DNA of 64,000 nucleotides from FEN-1219 sp963713355 (GCA_963713355.1 CAVQLK010000005.1:186001-250000), one strand, 5' to 3'. Shown: positions 49,904 to 60,697, counted from the first letter of the stretch. Numbers and translations: made by a program. The notes: generated by a model from the letters alone, not told the origin.

Positions 49904-51151
49904 ATGAGCTTACGAACCGAGCATTCGCGCAATTTGCGCTTGAGTTCATTGGCGCTCGCCGCGCTGCTCGCCGCTTGCGGGGGCGGAGGAGGCGGCGACG
50001 GCTACTCGGGCGGCGGAACGAGCACGGGCGGCGGAGCCACCACGGGCGGCGGAGCTACCGGCGGCATTCCGAACCTTCAAGCGACGTTCACGTCCATCCA
50101 GGCGAACGTCTTCACGCCCATCTGCACTGCGTGCCACATCGGCGCCAGCGCACCGCAGGGGCTCCAGCTCGATGCAGCCAGCAGTTACGCATTGCTCGTC
50201 GGTGTCGCGAGCACGGAGCAGCCGAGCATCCTGCGCGTCGCACCCGGCAATCCTGGCGCGAGCTATCTGATTCAAAAGCTCGAGGGCACGGCCGCCGTCG
50301 GCGCGCGGATGCCATTGAACGGCACGCCGCTCATGCAGTCCGACATCAACATCATTCGGCAATGGATCACGGACGGCGCTCAAGGCCCGCCGGCTCCTCC
50401 CGCGAACAATCCGCTCCGGGTGACCTCGCTGTCGCCCGTGCCCGAGAGCAGCGCGACGGCATTGCCGAGCTCCATCACGGCCGTCTTCGACCGCGAGCTC
50501 AACGCGTCGACGGTGACGACGGGGACATTCCTAGTCGACCGCAGCGGCGGCGACGGCTCGTTCAGCGAGGGCAACGAGGTCGCGATCGCAGCCGCATCGA
50601 TCACCGTGCCCGCCGCGAATCCCTCGAGCGCGGTATTCGATATGACGGGCGTGGCATCCGTCGAGGACACTTACCGCGTGCGATTGATCGGCGCCGGGGC
50701 GGCGAACATCTTGGACCTCGGCGGCAACCCGCTCGACGGCGAGTTCAGCGGCGCGTTTCCGTCCGGCAACGGCACGGCAGGCGGCGACTTCAGCGCGCGC
50801 TTCGTCGTCGCAAACCCGCCGCCCACGCTGGCGTCGTTACAGGCGACCGTATTCGGTCCGCGCTGCGCGGGATGTCACACGGGACCAACGTCGAACAACG
50901 CGATCAATCTGCCGGCGGCCATGGATCTGACGACGGCCAGCGCCACGTTCGCGAGCTTGGTCGGCGTCGCGAGCCTCCAAGCGCCGAGCGTGCAGAGAGT
51001 GCAGGCCGGCAACCCGGCCAACAGCTACTTGGTTCAGAAGATCGAAGGTACCGCGGGCTTCGGTCAACGCATGCCTTTGGGTGGCCCGTTCCTGGATCAA
51101 CCGACGATCGACGCGATTCGGCTCTGGATCAGCGCGGGCGCGAGTCAGTAG
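49904..51151 (+). CDS. Diheme cytochrome c-like lipoprotein with Ig-like insert
   Basis: This 415-residue lipoprotein has a lipobox (LLAAC, Cys25) and a Gly/Thr-rich tether. A first c-type haem domain follows (CTACH at 74-78, possible Met ligand in GARMPLNG), then a beta-sandwich Ig-like domain (about 160-300; VTSLSPVPESSATALPSSITAVFDRELNAS). A second haem domain closes it (CAGCH at 321-325, Met in GQRMPLGG). The two haem domains match each other (LLVGVASTEQPSILRV / SLVGVASLQAPSVQRV), indicating duplication. It probably faces the periplasm in electron transfer; cydAB lies next door on the opposite strand. Confidence 0.82.
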   Translation: MSLRTEHSRNLRLSSLALAALLAACGGGGGGDGYSGGGTSTGGGATTGGGATGGIPNLQATFTSIQANVFTPICTACHIGASAPQGLQLDAASSYALLVGVASTEQPSILRVAPGNPGASYLIQKLEGTAAVGARMPLNGTPLMQSDINIIRQWITDGAQGPPAPPANNPLRVTSLSPVPESSATALPSSITAVFDRELNASTVTTGTFLVDRSGGDGSFSEGNEVAIAAASITVPAANPSSAVFDMTGVASVEDTYRVRLIGAGAANILDLGGNPLDGEFSGAFPSGNGTAGGDFSARFVVANPPPTLASLQATVFGPRCAGCHTGPTSNNAINLPAAMDLTTASATFASLVGVASLQAPSVQRVQAGNPANSYLVQKIEGTAGFGQRMPLGGPFLDQPTIDAIRLWISAGASQ

Positions 51152-51187
51152 CGTCGAACACAGCGCCGGCCGGCGGCGGCGCCGCGT

Positions 51188-52189
<1,002 letters not shown>

Positions 52190-52191
52190 GT

Positions 52192-53544
52192 TCAGCGCTC
52201 GGCCACGAGCGGCGCACGCACCGGCTCGAGCATGCGCAGCGACTTCGCGGGCTTCGTGCCGAGATAGCGCAGCGTCAGGATGTACGACGTGAGCAGGAAC
52301 GCGTAGAGCACGGCATACGCGATCAACGTGCCGGCGACCTTGGCCGCAGGATGCGGCGCGACGACCTCGGCGACCGTCAACGTTTCGTAGACGATCCACG
52401 GCTGGCGCCCGACCTCGGTCGTGATCCAGCCCGCGAGCGTCGCGACCCAGCCCGCGAACGTCATCGCCGACAGCGCACGCAGAATGCGCGGGCCTGGCGT
52501 TGCGCCGCGGCGCAGCGCCCACGCGCCCGACCACGAGACGGCGATCATCAACAGGCCGATGCCGACCATGATGCGAAAGGCGAAGAAGACCACGGGGACG
52601 GGCGGATGCACACCTTCGAACTCGTCGAGGCCCCGGACTTCGCCGTCCGCGTCGTGCGTCAGAATCAGGCTCGTCCCGAGCGGGATCTCGAGCGCAAAGC
52701 GCGTCTCGCGCCGCTCCTCGTCGGGCCAGCCGAGCACCGTGAACGGCACGCGGCGATCGGTTTCCCAGACGGCCTCGATCGCCGCGATCTTCGCGGGCTG
52801 GTGCTCGAGCGTGTTGAGCCCGTGCAGATCGCCGAGCACGGCTTGCAGCGGCGCGAGCACGGCCGCGAGGTGGACGCCGGTCCTGAGCACGAGCGCCGTC
52901 GCGGGGCCGTCGACGCGCCGGATCATGCGTCCGGCGCTCACGCCCGCGATCAAGAACGCGGCCGTCAACAGCGAGGCCGTCGTCATGTGCGCGAGGCGGT
53001 ACGGGAACGACGGGTTGAAGATCACGGCCATCCAGTCGACGGCGTGGAACGTGCCGTCGACGATCTCGTGGCCCTGCGGCGTCTGCATCCACGAGTTCAG
53101 GCTCAAGATCCAGAACGCCGACAGGGTCGTGCCGAACGCAACGAGCGCCGAAGCGGTCAGATGCATGCCGTTCGATACGCGATCTTTGCCGAACAGCATG
53201 ATCGCGAGAAACGTTGCCTCGATGAAAAACGCCGTCAGCACCTCGTAGCCAAGCAGCGGCCCGCTGATGTTGCCTACGCGCTCGATGAAGCCGGGCCAAT
53301 TCGTGCCGAACTGAAAGCTCATCGTGACGCCCGAGACCACTCCGAGCGCGAACGTCAGAGCGAAGATCTTGACCCAAAAGTAATAGGCGTACTCCCACGC
53401 GTCGTTGCGCGTGGCCGTGAACCGGGCGCGGAAGTACAGCAGCAGCCAGGCGAGCCCGATCGTGATCGCCGGGAACAGGATGTGGAAGCTAATGTTCAGC
53501 GCGAACTGGATCCGCGCCAGCGTGGTGGCATCGAGATCGAACAT
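52192..53544 (-). CDS. cydA: Cytochrome bd-type ubiquinol oxidase subunit I
   Basis: This 450-residue subunit carries the haems. It starts MFDLDATTLARIQFALNISFHILFPAITIGLAWLL with the haem b595 His, and has the GWITTEVGRQPWIVYE motif and the quinol-binding loop region. The loop is short, as in CIO-type oxidases; E. coli CydA is about 520 residues. Other landmarks are FGTNWPGF and LLGYEVLTAFFIEATFLAIMLFG. It leads the two-gene operon with cydB. An unusually long plus-strand open frame opposite it is a codon-bias shadow. Confidence 0.93.
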   Translation of the reverse strand: MFDLDATTLARIQFALNISFHILFPAITIGLAWLLLYFRARFTATRNDAWEYAYYFWVKIFALTFALGVVSGVTMSFQFGTNWPGFIERVGNISGPLLGYEVLTAFFIEATFLAIMLFGKDRVSNGMHLTASALVAFGTTLSAFWILSLNSWMQTPQGHEIVDGTFHAVDWMAVIFNPSFPYRLAHMTTASLLTAAFLIAGVSAGRMIRRVDGPATALVLRTGVHLAAVLAPLQAVLGDLHGLNTLEHQPAKIAAIEAVWETDRRVPFTVLGWPDEERRETRFALEIPLGTSLILTHDADGEVRGLDEFEGVHPPVPVVFFAFRIMVGIGLLMIAVSWSGAWALRRGATPGPRILRALSAMTFAGWVATLAGWITTEVGRQPWIVYETLTVAEVVAPHPAAKVAGTLIAYAVLYAFLLTSYILTLRYLGTKPAKSLRMLEPVRAPLVAER

Positions 53545-53661
53545 CCGTGCGCCCGAGCCTCCTATCGCGCCGCTACGCTATACTGCGGCCTCGACAGCAC
53601 CGCTGTCAGCTCCAACGAATACGTGTCCCGGCGTGCCCGGCACAACCCAAGGAGGCTCACG

Positions 53662-55131
53662 ATGAGCGCTGCAATTCAAGCCAAGGCGGAACCCTCGATC
53701 AAAGCACCGCATAGCTTCTTCATCGGCGGCGAGTGGCAGAAGCCCGCCACGAGCGGCCTGTTGAGCGTGATCTCGCCGGTCACGGAGCAGGTCGTCATGA
53801 CGTTCGCGGAAGCTTCGCCGGCCGACGTCGATCGCGCCGTCGCGGCCGCGCGCGAGGCATTCGACCGCGGTCCCTGGCCGCGCATGACGCCCGCCGAGCG
53901 CGGCGCCAAGCTACTGAAAGTCGCCGAGCTTCTACGCGCGCGCCAGCCCGAGCTCGCGCAGCTCTGGACGACGCAAGTCGGCGCTGCCATCAGCTTCACG
54001 AAGTACGTCTCGGGTCAGCCCGCCGATCTGTTCGAGTACTACGGCAAGCTGATCCAGCGATATCCGCTCGTCGACGAGCGCAGGCGCGACAACGGCGGCC
54101 TCGTGCGCGTCGTCAAGGAGCCCATCGGCGTCGTCGCGGCGATCACACCGTGGAATGCGCCGCTCGTGCTGCTCTGTTACAAGGTTGCCGCGGGCCTGGC
54201 CGCCGGCTGCACGATCGTTGCGAAGCCTGCGCCCGAGACGCCGGCGGATGCCTACATCCTCGCCGAGTGCATCGAAGCCGCAGGCTTGCCGCCCGGCGTC
54301 TTCAACGTGATTCCGGCCGGCCGCGAGACCGGCGACTACCTCGTTCGCCACCTCGGCATCGACAAGATCAGCTTCACGGGCTCGACGGTTGCGGGACGGC
54401 ACATCGCGGCCGTCGCCGCGGAGCGGTTCGTGCGCACGAGCTTCGAGCTCGGCGGCAAGTCCGCGGCGATCGTGCTCGACGACGCCGACGTCGGTCAGGT
54501 GCTCGGCAGCCTCGTGCCGTACTCGATGCCGATCACGGGCCAGGTCTGCTTCTCGCTGACGCGCGTGCTGGTGCCGGAGAAGCGCAAGAGCGAGCTGCTC
54601 GACGCGTACGTCGGCGCCGTCAAGAACGTCAAGGTCGGCGATCCGCAGGATCCGGCGACGCAGATGGGCCCGCTCGCGATGAAGCGGCAGCTCGAGCGCG
54701 TGCAGGGTTACATCAGTAAGGGCAAAGCCGAGGGCGCGAAGCTCGTGCTCGGCGGCGGCCGGCCGAAGGGTCTCGACCGCGGTTACTTCGTCGAGCCGAC
54801 CGTGTTCAGCGACGTCGAGCAGACGATGACGATCGCGCGCGAGGAGATCTTCGGGCCCGTCGTGTCGTTCATCACGTACAAGGACCTCGACGACGCCGTC
54901 GAGAAAGCGAACGGCACGATGTACGGCTTGCACGGCGCCGTGTACACGCCGAACGCCGAGCGCGGCTACGAGGTCGCGCGCCGCATGCGCTCGGGTAGCG
55001 TGACCGTCAACGGCATGATCGTCGATCCGAAGATGCCGTTCGGCGGCTTCAAGCAATCGGGTTGGGGGCGCGAGGGCGGCATCGAAGGTCTCGAGCCGTA
55101 CTTCGAGCTGAAGACCGTATACTTCGCGTAA
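53662..55131 (+). CDS. NAD(P)-dependent aldehyde dehydrogenase
   Basis: This 489-residue enzyme of the aldehyde dehydrogenase superfamily has the catalytic Cys296 in ITGQVCFSLTR and Glu262 in SFELGGKSAAIV, the cofactor motif KISFTGSTVAGRH and ITPWNAPLVLLCYK. It opens HSFFIGGEWQKPATSG, and the C-terminal PFGGFKQSGWGREGGIEGLEPY is standard. The ATG at 53662 has an AAGGAGG site and lies 117 bases from the divergent cydA. The oxidised aldehyde is unknown. The class is large and includes betaine, vanillin and geranial dehydrogenases. Confidence 0.92.
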   Translation: MSAAIQAKAEPSIKAPHSFFIGGEWQKPATSGLLSVISPVTEQVVMTFAEASPADVDRAVAAAREAFDRGPWPRMTPAERGAKLLKVAELLRARQPELAQLWTTQVGAAISFTKYVSGQPADLFEYYGKLIQRYPLVDERRRDNGGLVRVVKEPIGVVAAITPWNAPLVLLCYKVAAGLAAGCTIVAKPAPETPADAYILAECIEAAGLPPGVFNVIPAGRETGDYLVRHLGIDKISFTGSTVAGRHIAAVAAERFVRTSFELGGKSAAIVLDDADVGQVLGSLVPYSMPITGQVCFSLTRVLVPEKRKSELLDAYVGAVKNVKVGDPQDPATQMGPLAMKRQLERVQGYISKGKAEGAKLVLGGGRPKGLDRGYFVEPTVFSDVEQTMTIAREEIFGPVVSFITYKDLDDAVEKANGTMYGLHGAVYTPNAERGYEVARRMRSGSVTVNGMIVDPKMPFGGFKQSGWGREGGIEGLEPYFELKTVYFA

Positions 55132-55188
55132 CGCCGCGGGGTTGAGCGGCGTCGGGGGAGGGCGCCTCTTCTTGAGCGTCGCCGGTTC

Positions 55189-55938
55189 ATGATTGGGGAG
55201 TTCCGTGTGCTCGCACAGCGCGGCAGCCCCTATGGGTTCTTGCTCTGGGCCGCCGGCGAGATTTTCGTCGTAGTCGCCGGTGTGCTGATCGCGTTCGGCT
55301 TGAACGCGTGGTGGGCCGAGCGCAGTGCTAGGATCGAGGAGCAGACGCACCTACGTTCCCTGATGCGCGACTTCGAGCTGAACGTCGGCGTGTATGACGA
55401 GATCATGAGGCGGGCGCAGCGCAGCGCCAATGCAAGCCTCGAGCTCCTGCAGCTCGCGCGCAATCAGCCTAATGCGGACCCCGCCAAGGTGCGCGCGCTG
55501 CTCGGCCCCGTCTTCTCGTCGTACCGAAAGAAGCCTGTGCTCGACGCTTATGAAGCGCTCGTGAGCTCGGTGGGCCTCACGTTGATTCGCGACGAGAAGC
55601 TGCGTGCAGCCCTAGCAGGGTTCGCCGACCGGGCCAGCGAGCCATACCAGGAGCAGTTCGCGGACCGGATCTACCTGGAGTTCACGACGCGCTACCTGGG
55701 TCGCATGCAACTCGCAGCGGCGGTGGCGGGAGATGCGACGCCGCTGGAGTCGTTCGCGGAGCTGCTGAACGATCCCGCGTTCCAAGAACACCTCGCGTAT
55801 CGCTATGTTCTCGAAAGCGACGTTGCGGGCCTCTACGCGGATCGCGTGAGCGAGGCCAGGGACATTTCGGCGCAGATACGCGCCCAGCTCGAGGAACCCA
55901 ATGCGTATGCTGGGGAGCTCGACGACAGTCTCGAATAG
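55189..55938 (+). CDS. DUF6090-like membrane protein
   Basis: This 249-residue protein has one membrane segment near the start (GEIFVVVAGVLIAFGLNAWWAER, about 23-45). A helical, charged region follows (RIEEQTHLRSLMRDFELNVGVYDEIMRRAQ), the hallmark of DUF6090 as I recall it. The rest is alpha-helical. No enzyme motif is visible. It lies between the aldehyde dehydrogenase and a SnoaL-like gene on the same strand. The start ATG lacks a strong ribosome site. Confidence 0.7.
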   Translation: MIGEFRVLAQRGSPYGFLLWAAGEIFVVVAGVLIAFGLNAWWAERSARIEEQTHLRSLMRDFELNVGVYDEIMRRAQRSANASLELLQLARNQPNADPAKVRALLGPVFSSYRKKPVLDAYEALVSSVGLTLIRDEKLRAALAGFADRASEPYQEQFADRIYLEFTTRYLGRMQLAAAVAGDATPLESFAELLNDPAFQEHLAYRYVLESDVAGLYADRVSEARDISAQIRAQLEEPNAYAGELDDSLE

Positions 55939-55974
55939 TTTTGTAATACATTGATAAATATGCAGGTGAACATC

Positions 55975-56496
55975 ATGTTTCGAGCACCTTCCTTCGTTGC
56001 ACGGGTTGCGGTGGCCCTGATCGCGGTGGGTACGTTGGGGCGGGCCCTGGCGGCCGACGACCTCGAATCATTGGCGGCGCGCGTCCACGTGCTCGAGGCT
56101 CGCGAAGCGATTCGCGCGCTGATCCTCGCCTACGGGCAAGCGCACGATCACCGCGACTACCGCACGTTCGCGGATCTGTTCGCGTCGAACGGCGAGTGGG
56201 TCGGCGGGCTCGGCTCGGCCAAAGGGCCGCAGGCGATCTTCGAGCTCATGGACCGGACGATCGGCCACGACCCGAAGCCGAACGGATCGGGCACCTATCA
56301 CGTCATGACGAACGACCAGATCAAGATCGACGGCGACCGCGCGTCGGCCACGACGAAGTGGATCTACATCACTCCGGGCGAAACCAATACGCCGACGCTC
56401 GTGTTCCTCGGCCACTACGTCGACGAGTTCGTCCGCGAGAACGGCGAGTGGAAGTTCCTGCGCCGCGAGGCGCCGGCGGATATTCCCGCGCGCTGA
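55975..56496 (+). CDS. Secreted SnoaL/NTF2-like protein
   Basis: This 173-residue exported protein starts at ATG 55975 (AGGTGA site) with a signal peptide (MFRAPSFVARVAVALIAVGTLGRALA). The mature part is the SnoaL-like cone fold: EAREAIRALILAYGQAHDHRDYRTFADLFASNGEW, YHVMTNDQIKIDGDRASATTKWIYI and FVRENGEWKFLRREAPADIP. Family members are dehydratases, cyclases or binding proteins. The 36-base gap upstream is strikingly AT-rich (TAATACATTGATAAAT) and may hold its promoter. It is convergent with a broken family gene. Confidence 0.82.
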   Translation: MFRAPSFVARVAVALIAVGTLGRALAADDLESLAARVHVLEAREAIRALILAYGQAHDHRDYRTFADLFASNGEWVGGLGSAKGPQAIFELMDRTIGHDPKPNGSGTYHVMTNDQIKIDGDRASATTKWIYITPGETNTPTLVFLGHYVDEFVRENGEWKFLRREAPADIPAR

Positions 56497-56502
56497 TCGC
56501 TG

Positions 56503-57510
56503 TCAGTTGCCGGCGCGTTCCGCGACGCGGGCCGCGCGCAGGATGTTCGCGAGCCCCGAGTTGCCTTCGTGGCACGCGTACTCGTAGATCGGGCCTTCGG
56601 TACGGCGCATCTCCATCTCGCCCGACCACGGCGCAACCCACGTGTCGGGATCCTCGACCGTGAACGAGTAGTGGATCGAGTCCTCGCCGGTGCGCGTGAA
56701 GCGCTCGACGACATGCATGCGCTTCGCTCGCGAAGATGTCCTGGCGCGTGTTCTGCGGTGAGCCGCGGAAGTTCGTCAGCGCCGTGAAGTTCGTCGTGTC
56801 GACGACGAGCGTGTCGCCTTCGAAACGGCCGACGGAGTGACCGGCTAAGCCATTGGATGCTCGGCGGCGGGATGCGGCCGCCCGTCGAGATAGATCGTCC
56901 GCACGTCGTGCATCATCTCGTGGCGGATCACGACGAGATCCTTGCTCTGCAGGATCTGCAGATTCGCGTTGTACGTCGGCGGCACCATCGGCGGGCCGAC
57001 GTTGCCCCACGAGATGCAGCGCTCGGCCAGCGAGCGGCTCGTCGGCGCTGTCGGCCGAGACGGCGCGTTGCGTCGCTCGTTGCTGCGGCAGCCGCGCCTC
57101 GCCGTGGGCGTCAAGGGCGGCAACCGGCCGTTCACTGGATCGACGATCAGCGAAGTGCGCAGGCTCGCGACCTTCGCGTAGTTCTCGGCTTGCCAGATCG
57201 CGTCGTCGTAGTGGATGTCGTCGGCGGCCTGGGCGTGCAGCTCGTCGACCTTCGATTGGAAGGAACGCCGCGGCTTCCTCGGCGGTGAAGGACTGCTTGT
57301 CGCCGAGCTCTACGGGCCGCTCGAGCGGCGTGTAGGTGTCGTTCGTCCAGTGGCCCTGAAGGTCGGGGTGGCCGCCGGCCGTCGGACGGTGCCGTCCACG
57401 AGGCCGGCGCGTCGCGACGCTCGACTGGCTGCGCAGAGGGCGCCGAGCGACAGCGCGATCGGCGCGGTCAAGGCCGCGACTGCCTCGAGAGTCCGAATGC
57501 GACGGTCCAT
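56503..57510 (-). pseudogene. GRWEGDTLVV-family protein, multiply frameshifted
   Basis: A full family protein of about 335 residues is spread over the three minus frames. In order: a signal-like start (MDRRIRTLEAVAALTAPIALSLGALCAA), LQGHWTNDTYTPLERPVELGDKQSF, ERCISWGNVGPPMVPPTYN, VRTIYLDGRPHP, GHSVGRFEGDTLVVDTTNFTALTNF, MHVVERFTRTGEDSIHYSFTVEDPDTWVAPW and YEYACHEGN. At least four indels are needed to join them, near 57370, 57260, 56860 and 56720. All landmarks are kept, so sequencing error is likely. It is the most typical copy of the family in the window. Confidence 0.7.
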
Positions 57511-57666
57511 GGGCGCCACCCGGTCGGAACTGTGAGACGCCTCAACGCTACGAGCGTTCGACGACGACCGTCAACTTTCCTCGGCGCCATCGACATCGCG
57601 CCCCGGGCAGCGGATAATGGCCGCAGTCAACACGCCAACGAGGGGGATGCGTGAATCAGTCAAGCC

Positions 57667-58881
57667 TTGGGTTTCGATGGCCGTCATGTCGCTAGGCGCT
57701 TGCTCGCCCTGGCCGTCGCGAGTCTCCTCGCCGCGCCGGCGGCGATGGCGCATCACGGTTTCGGCAACTTCGCGATGGACGAGGACATCGAGCTCTCGGG
57801 TGTCGTCACGAAGATCGACTTCGTGAACCCGCATTCCTGGGTGCACTTCGACGTTACGGCTCCGGACGGCACGAAGAGCGCGCACAAATGCGAGCTGCGC
57901 TCCGCGACGACGTTGCGCCGCTCCGGCTGGACACCTGAGATGTTCGCGGCGGGCACGCAGATCGCGATTCAGGGTTCGCCGGATCGCGCCGAGAAGAACG
58001 CCTGCTACGTCAGCACGATCAAGTTCGGCGACGGCACCGTGCTCGACCGCTACGGCCAGCGCATTCCCGCCACACCCGCGGCCGAGCGCGTGACGCGCCT
58101 GCCGAGCGGTGAACCGAACCTCTCCGGCGACTGGGCTGCCGAGCAGCTCGTCATGACGGACCCCGCGGGGCGAGACGGCACGCTGGTGCCGTTGAGCCGC
58201 GTCGGGACCTTCGAGCGAGGCGGCGTGCCCGAAGGGCAGCGCGAGATCGCCGGCGCCCGCGGCACGCCCCAGGCGCAGACGCCGCGCACGGCCCCGCCGG
58301 GCGGCGGTGGCGGGTTCGGCGGCCGCCCGGCCGTCGAGTTGACGGAGGCGGGTCGCGCCGCGATGGAGGCGTTGCCCCAGCTGTCGCGAGCCGAGCGCTC
58401 GTGCGCGCCGGGCAGCATCGTCTCCGATTGGGGCGGCGAGCCCGTCAATCGCATCACGCAGGCCGCCGGCACGGTCACGATCCAGTACGGCCGAACCGGC
58501 ATGACGCGCACGGTGCACGTCGGCATGGCGGCGCATCCGGCGAACGTCGCGGCGAGCAGAGAAGGCCACTCGATCGGCCGTTGGGAGAACGACGTCCTCG
58601 TCGTCGACACCGTCGGCTTCCTGCCCGGCACGCTGCTCGGCTCGACGCCGCACAGTGCGCAGTTGCACGTCGTCGAGCGTTTCTCGGTGGATCCCGCAAC
58701 GACGACGTTGAAGCGTGAGGTGACGGCCGAGGATCCGCTGTATTTCACGGCGCCCTACACGCGCAACGACACGATGATCGTGTCGACGGTGCCGTACGCC
58801 GCGGAGGCGTGTCTCGATTTGACGCCCGCCGTCCCGCCCGCTGCCCCACCAGCGGCTGCACCGGCCGCCCCGCCGCGCTGA
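57667..58881 (+). CDS. Secreted DUF6152 - GRWEGDTLVV-family fusion protein
   Basis: This is a fusion protein of about 404 residues. The signal core RRLLALAVASLLAAPAAMA is followed by HHGFGNFAMDEDIELSGVVTKIDFVNPHSWVHFDV (DUF6152), a Gly/Pro-rich linker, then GHSIGRWENDVLVVDTVGFLPGT, AQLHVVERF and AEDPLYFTAPY. The frame opens only with a TTG. A better-placed GTG (57651) and ATG (57647), next to a GAGGGGG site, are in other frames, so a one-base indel near 57690 may have split off the true N-terminus. It is six bases before a second fusion gene. Confidence 0.7.
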   Translation: MGFDGRHVARRLLALAVASLLAAPAAMAHHGFGNFAMDEDIELSGVVTKIDFVNPHSWVHFDVTAPDGTKSAHKCELRSATTLRRSGWTPEMFAAGTQIAIQGSPDRAEKNACYVSTIKFGDGTVLDRYGQRIPATPAAERVTRLPSGEPNLSGDWAAEQLVMTDPAGRDGTLVPLSRVGTFERGGVPEGQREIAGARGTPQAQTPRTAPPGGGGGFGGRPAVELTEAGRAAMEALPQLSRAERSCAPGSIVSDWGGEPVNRITQAAGTVTIQYGRTGMTRTVHVGMAAHPANVAASREGHSIGRWENDVLVVDTVGFLPGTLLGSTPHSAQLHVVERFSVDPATTTLKREVTAEDPLYFTAPYTRNDTMIVSTVPYAAEACLDLTPAVPPAAPPAAAPAAPPR

Positions 58882-58886
58882 GGGTC

Positions 58887-59722
58887 GTGCGAGCCGCGCG
58901 CGCGGGACGGTTGCTTGCGACGCTGGCGGTCGCGGCGGCCGGGCTCGCGGCGCGCAGTGCGCTGGCACATCACAGCCCGGCGCTCTACGACATGCAGGTC
59001 GAGCAGACGCTCGTCGGGACGGTCACGGAGTACGACTGGGGCAATCCGCACGTCTATCTTGCGGTGCGCGAGGTGCCTGGCGACCGAGTCTGGGTCGTCG
59101 AAGCGTTCGCCTCGACGCCGGCGGAGCGGCCGGCGACGAGCCTCTACGGCACTTGGCTCTCGCTCGTCGGTCCGGCGTTCTTCAACTTGATACCGCCTGC
59201 CGTGATGCAGGCGACGACGCCGAAGGGCACCGCTGCTCTCATGGCGTTTCGCGATGCGGAGGGTCCCGGCCCAGAGTGCGGCCGTCCGCGCCTTTCTACA
59301 TGAGCCTCCCCGGCTTCCGGCGTATCGAAGCGCGTGACAACGCCGTCGTCATTCGCGGCGAGGATTCAGGCGTGGATCGCATCGTGCATCTCGACGTTGC
59401 GACGCACGACGGCGTGACGCCGAGCCTGCACGGGTATTCGATCGGCCGCTGGGAGAACGGCGTCCTCGTCGTCGACACCGCGCAGTTCTCGCCGCATCAG
59501 CTCGGCAACGGCGGGGGCGTGCCCTCGGGCCCCGGTAAGCGCCTCGTCGAGCGCTTCGCGCTGAATGCCGAAGGCGGGCTCACCTACAGCTTCGAGCTCG
59601 ACGATCCCGAGTACTTGAAAGCGCGAGTCGCCGGCACCTCGCAGTGGCTCTACCGGCCCGACGTCGAGTACGTCGTGACGCCGTGCGATCGCGACAACGC
59701 GAAGCGGTTTCTCGCGGAATGA
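58887..59722 (+). pseudogene. Secreted DUF6152 - GRWEGDTLVV-family fusion protein, frameshifted
   Basis: The first frame gives a signal peptide ending ARSALA, then HHSPALYDMQVEQTLVGTVTEYDWGNPHVYLAVREV (DUF6152). The second, from about 59283, gives PSAPFYMSLPGFRRIEARDN, RIVHLDVATHDG, GYSIGRWENGVLVVDTAQF and DDPEYLKARVAGT. One base lost or gained in GAGTGCGGCCGTCC would join them. The GTG start is six bases after the previous gene, so the two fusions form a tandem duplication. The linker is shorter than in the other fusions. Confidence 0.65.
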
Positions 59723-59726
59723 GCTC

Positions 59727-60697
59727 TTGAGCGCGGCGCCACTCGACGACGGGCCGGCAACACCGGCGGTCGCGCCCAGTGGGTTGTGGCGGCGCTATTG
59801 GTCGCCGCGCTATTGGCCGACCTGGTTGCTCGCGGGCTGGATGTGGGTCACGGCCCAGTTGCCATGGCGGGCGACGATCGGGCTGCACGCGTTCCTGGGC
59901 AGAGCGCTGTCGTTTCTGCTGGTCAAGCAAAAGCGCACCGTGCGCCGCAACCTCGAAATTTGCTTCCCGGCGCTGCCGGAAGCGGAGGTGGCTCGGCTGA
60001 TTCGGCGGCACTTCGAAAACATCGCGGCATGTGTCGCCGAGATGGCGCTCGGCTGGTTCGGCGATCCGCGGCGGCGCGCGCGGCTGTTCGATGTCGCCGG
60101 CGAGGAGCACCTCCAAGCGGCCCTCGCGAAGGGACACGGCATCATCCTGCTCTCGGGTCACTTCACGCCCATCGAAATCTGCGTGCCCGTCGTAAAGACT
60201 CTGGTGCCGCTGTTTGCGTTCATGTACCGACCTCGCCGCAACGCGTTGATGAACGAGCTGCAGAGCTTGGGTCGTCATAAAGCCGCTCATGTCACGTTCG
60301 CCAACGACGACGTACGCGGCATGGTCCGGGCGCTTAGAACGAACGGGACGGTGTGGTATGCGCCCGATCAGGCGAGCCGCGCACGCAGCGCGGAGTTGTT
60401 GCCGTTTTTCGGCGAGCCCGCGATGACGAGCACCGCATTGAGCCGCGTCGCGAAGGCGAGCGGCGCGGCCGTCGTGCCGTTTTTTTCTGGCGCCGGCGGG
60501 ACGGTTACTCGCTGCGCTTCGAGCCCGCGCTCGCGGATTTCCCGACGGCCGATGTCGTTGCGGACACGATACGTGTTTTCGAAATCATCGAACGCTTCGT
60601 GCGCGAGTGTCCCGAGCAGTACATGTGGAATCACCGCAAGTTCAAAGGCCGCGCCGCGCATTTGCCCGACGCATATGGCGACCGGGAGGGCTCATGA
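59727..60697 (+). pseudogene. LpxL/LpxM-like lysophospholipid acyltransferase, frameshifted at a T7 run
   Basis: This is a membrane-associated acyltransferase of about 322 residues. It has an N-terminal hydrophobic helix (WPTWLLAGWMWVTAQL), then RTVRRNLEICFPALPEAE and the catalytic H-x4-E in LLSGHFTPIEI. FMYRPRRNALMNEL and VWYAPDQASRARSAELLPFFGEPAMTSTALSRVA complete the first frame. After VVPFF the frame shifts at a run of seven T (60480-60486) into WRRRDGYSLRFEPALADFPTADVVADTIRVFEIIERFV. One T more or two fewer would restore it. The family adds secondary acyl chains to lipid A. The start codon is TTG. Confidence 0.78.

Noticed and set aside
55133..55152. CGCCGC/GCGGCG hairpin after the aldehyde dehydrogenase as a terminator
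   Set aside because: It is followed by a G-rich stretch, not T, and such short GC pairings are frequent by chance in this DNA.
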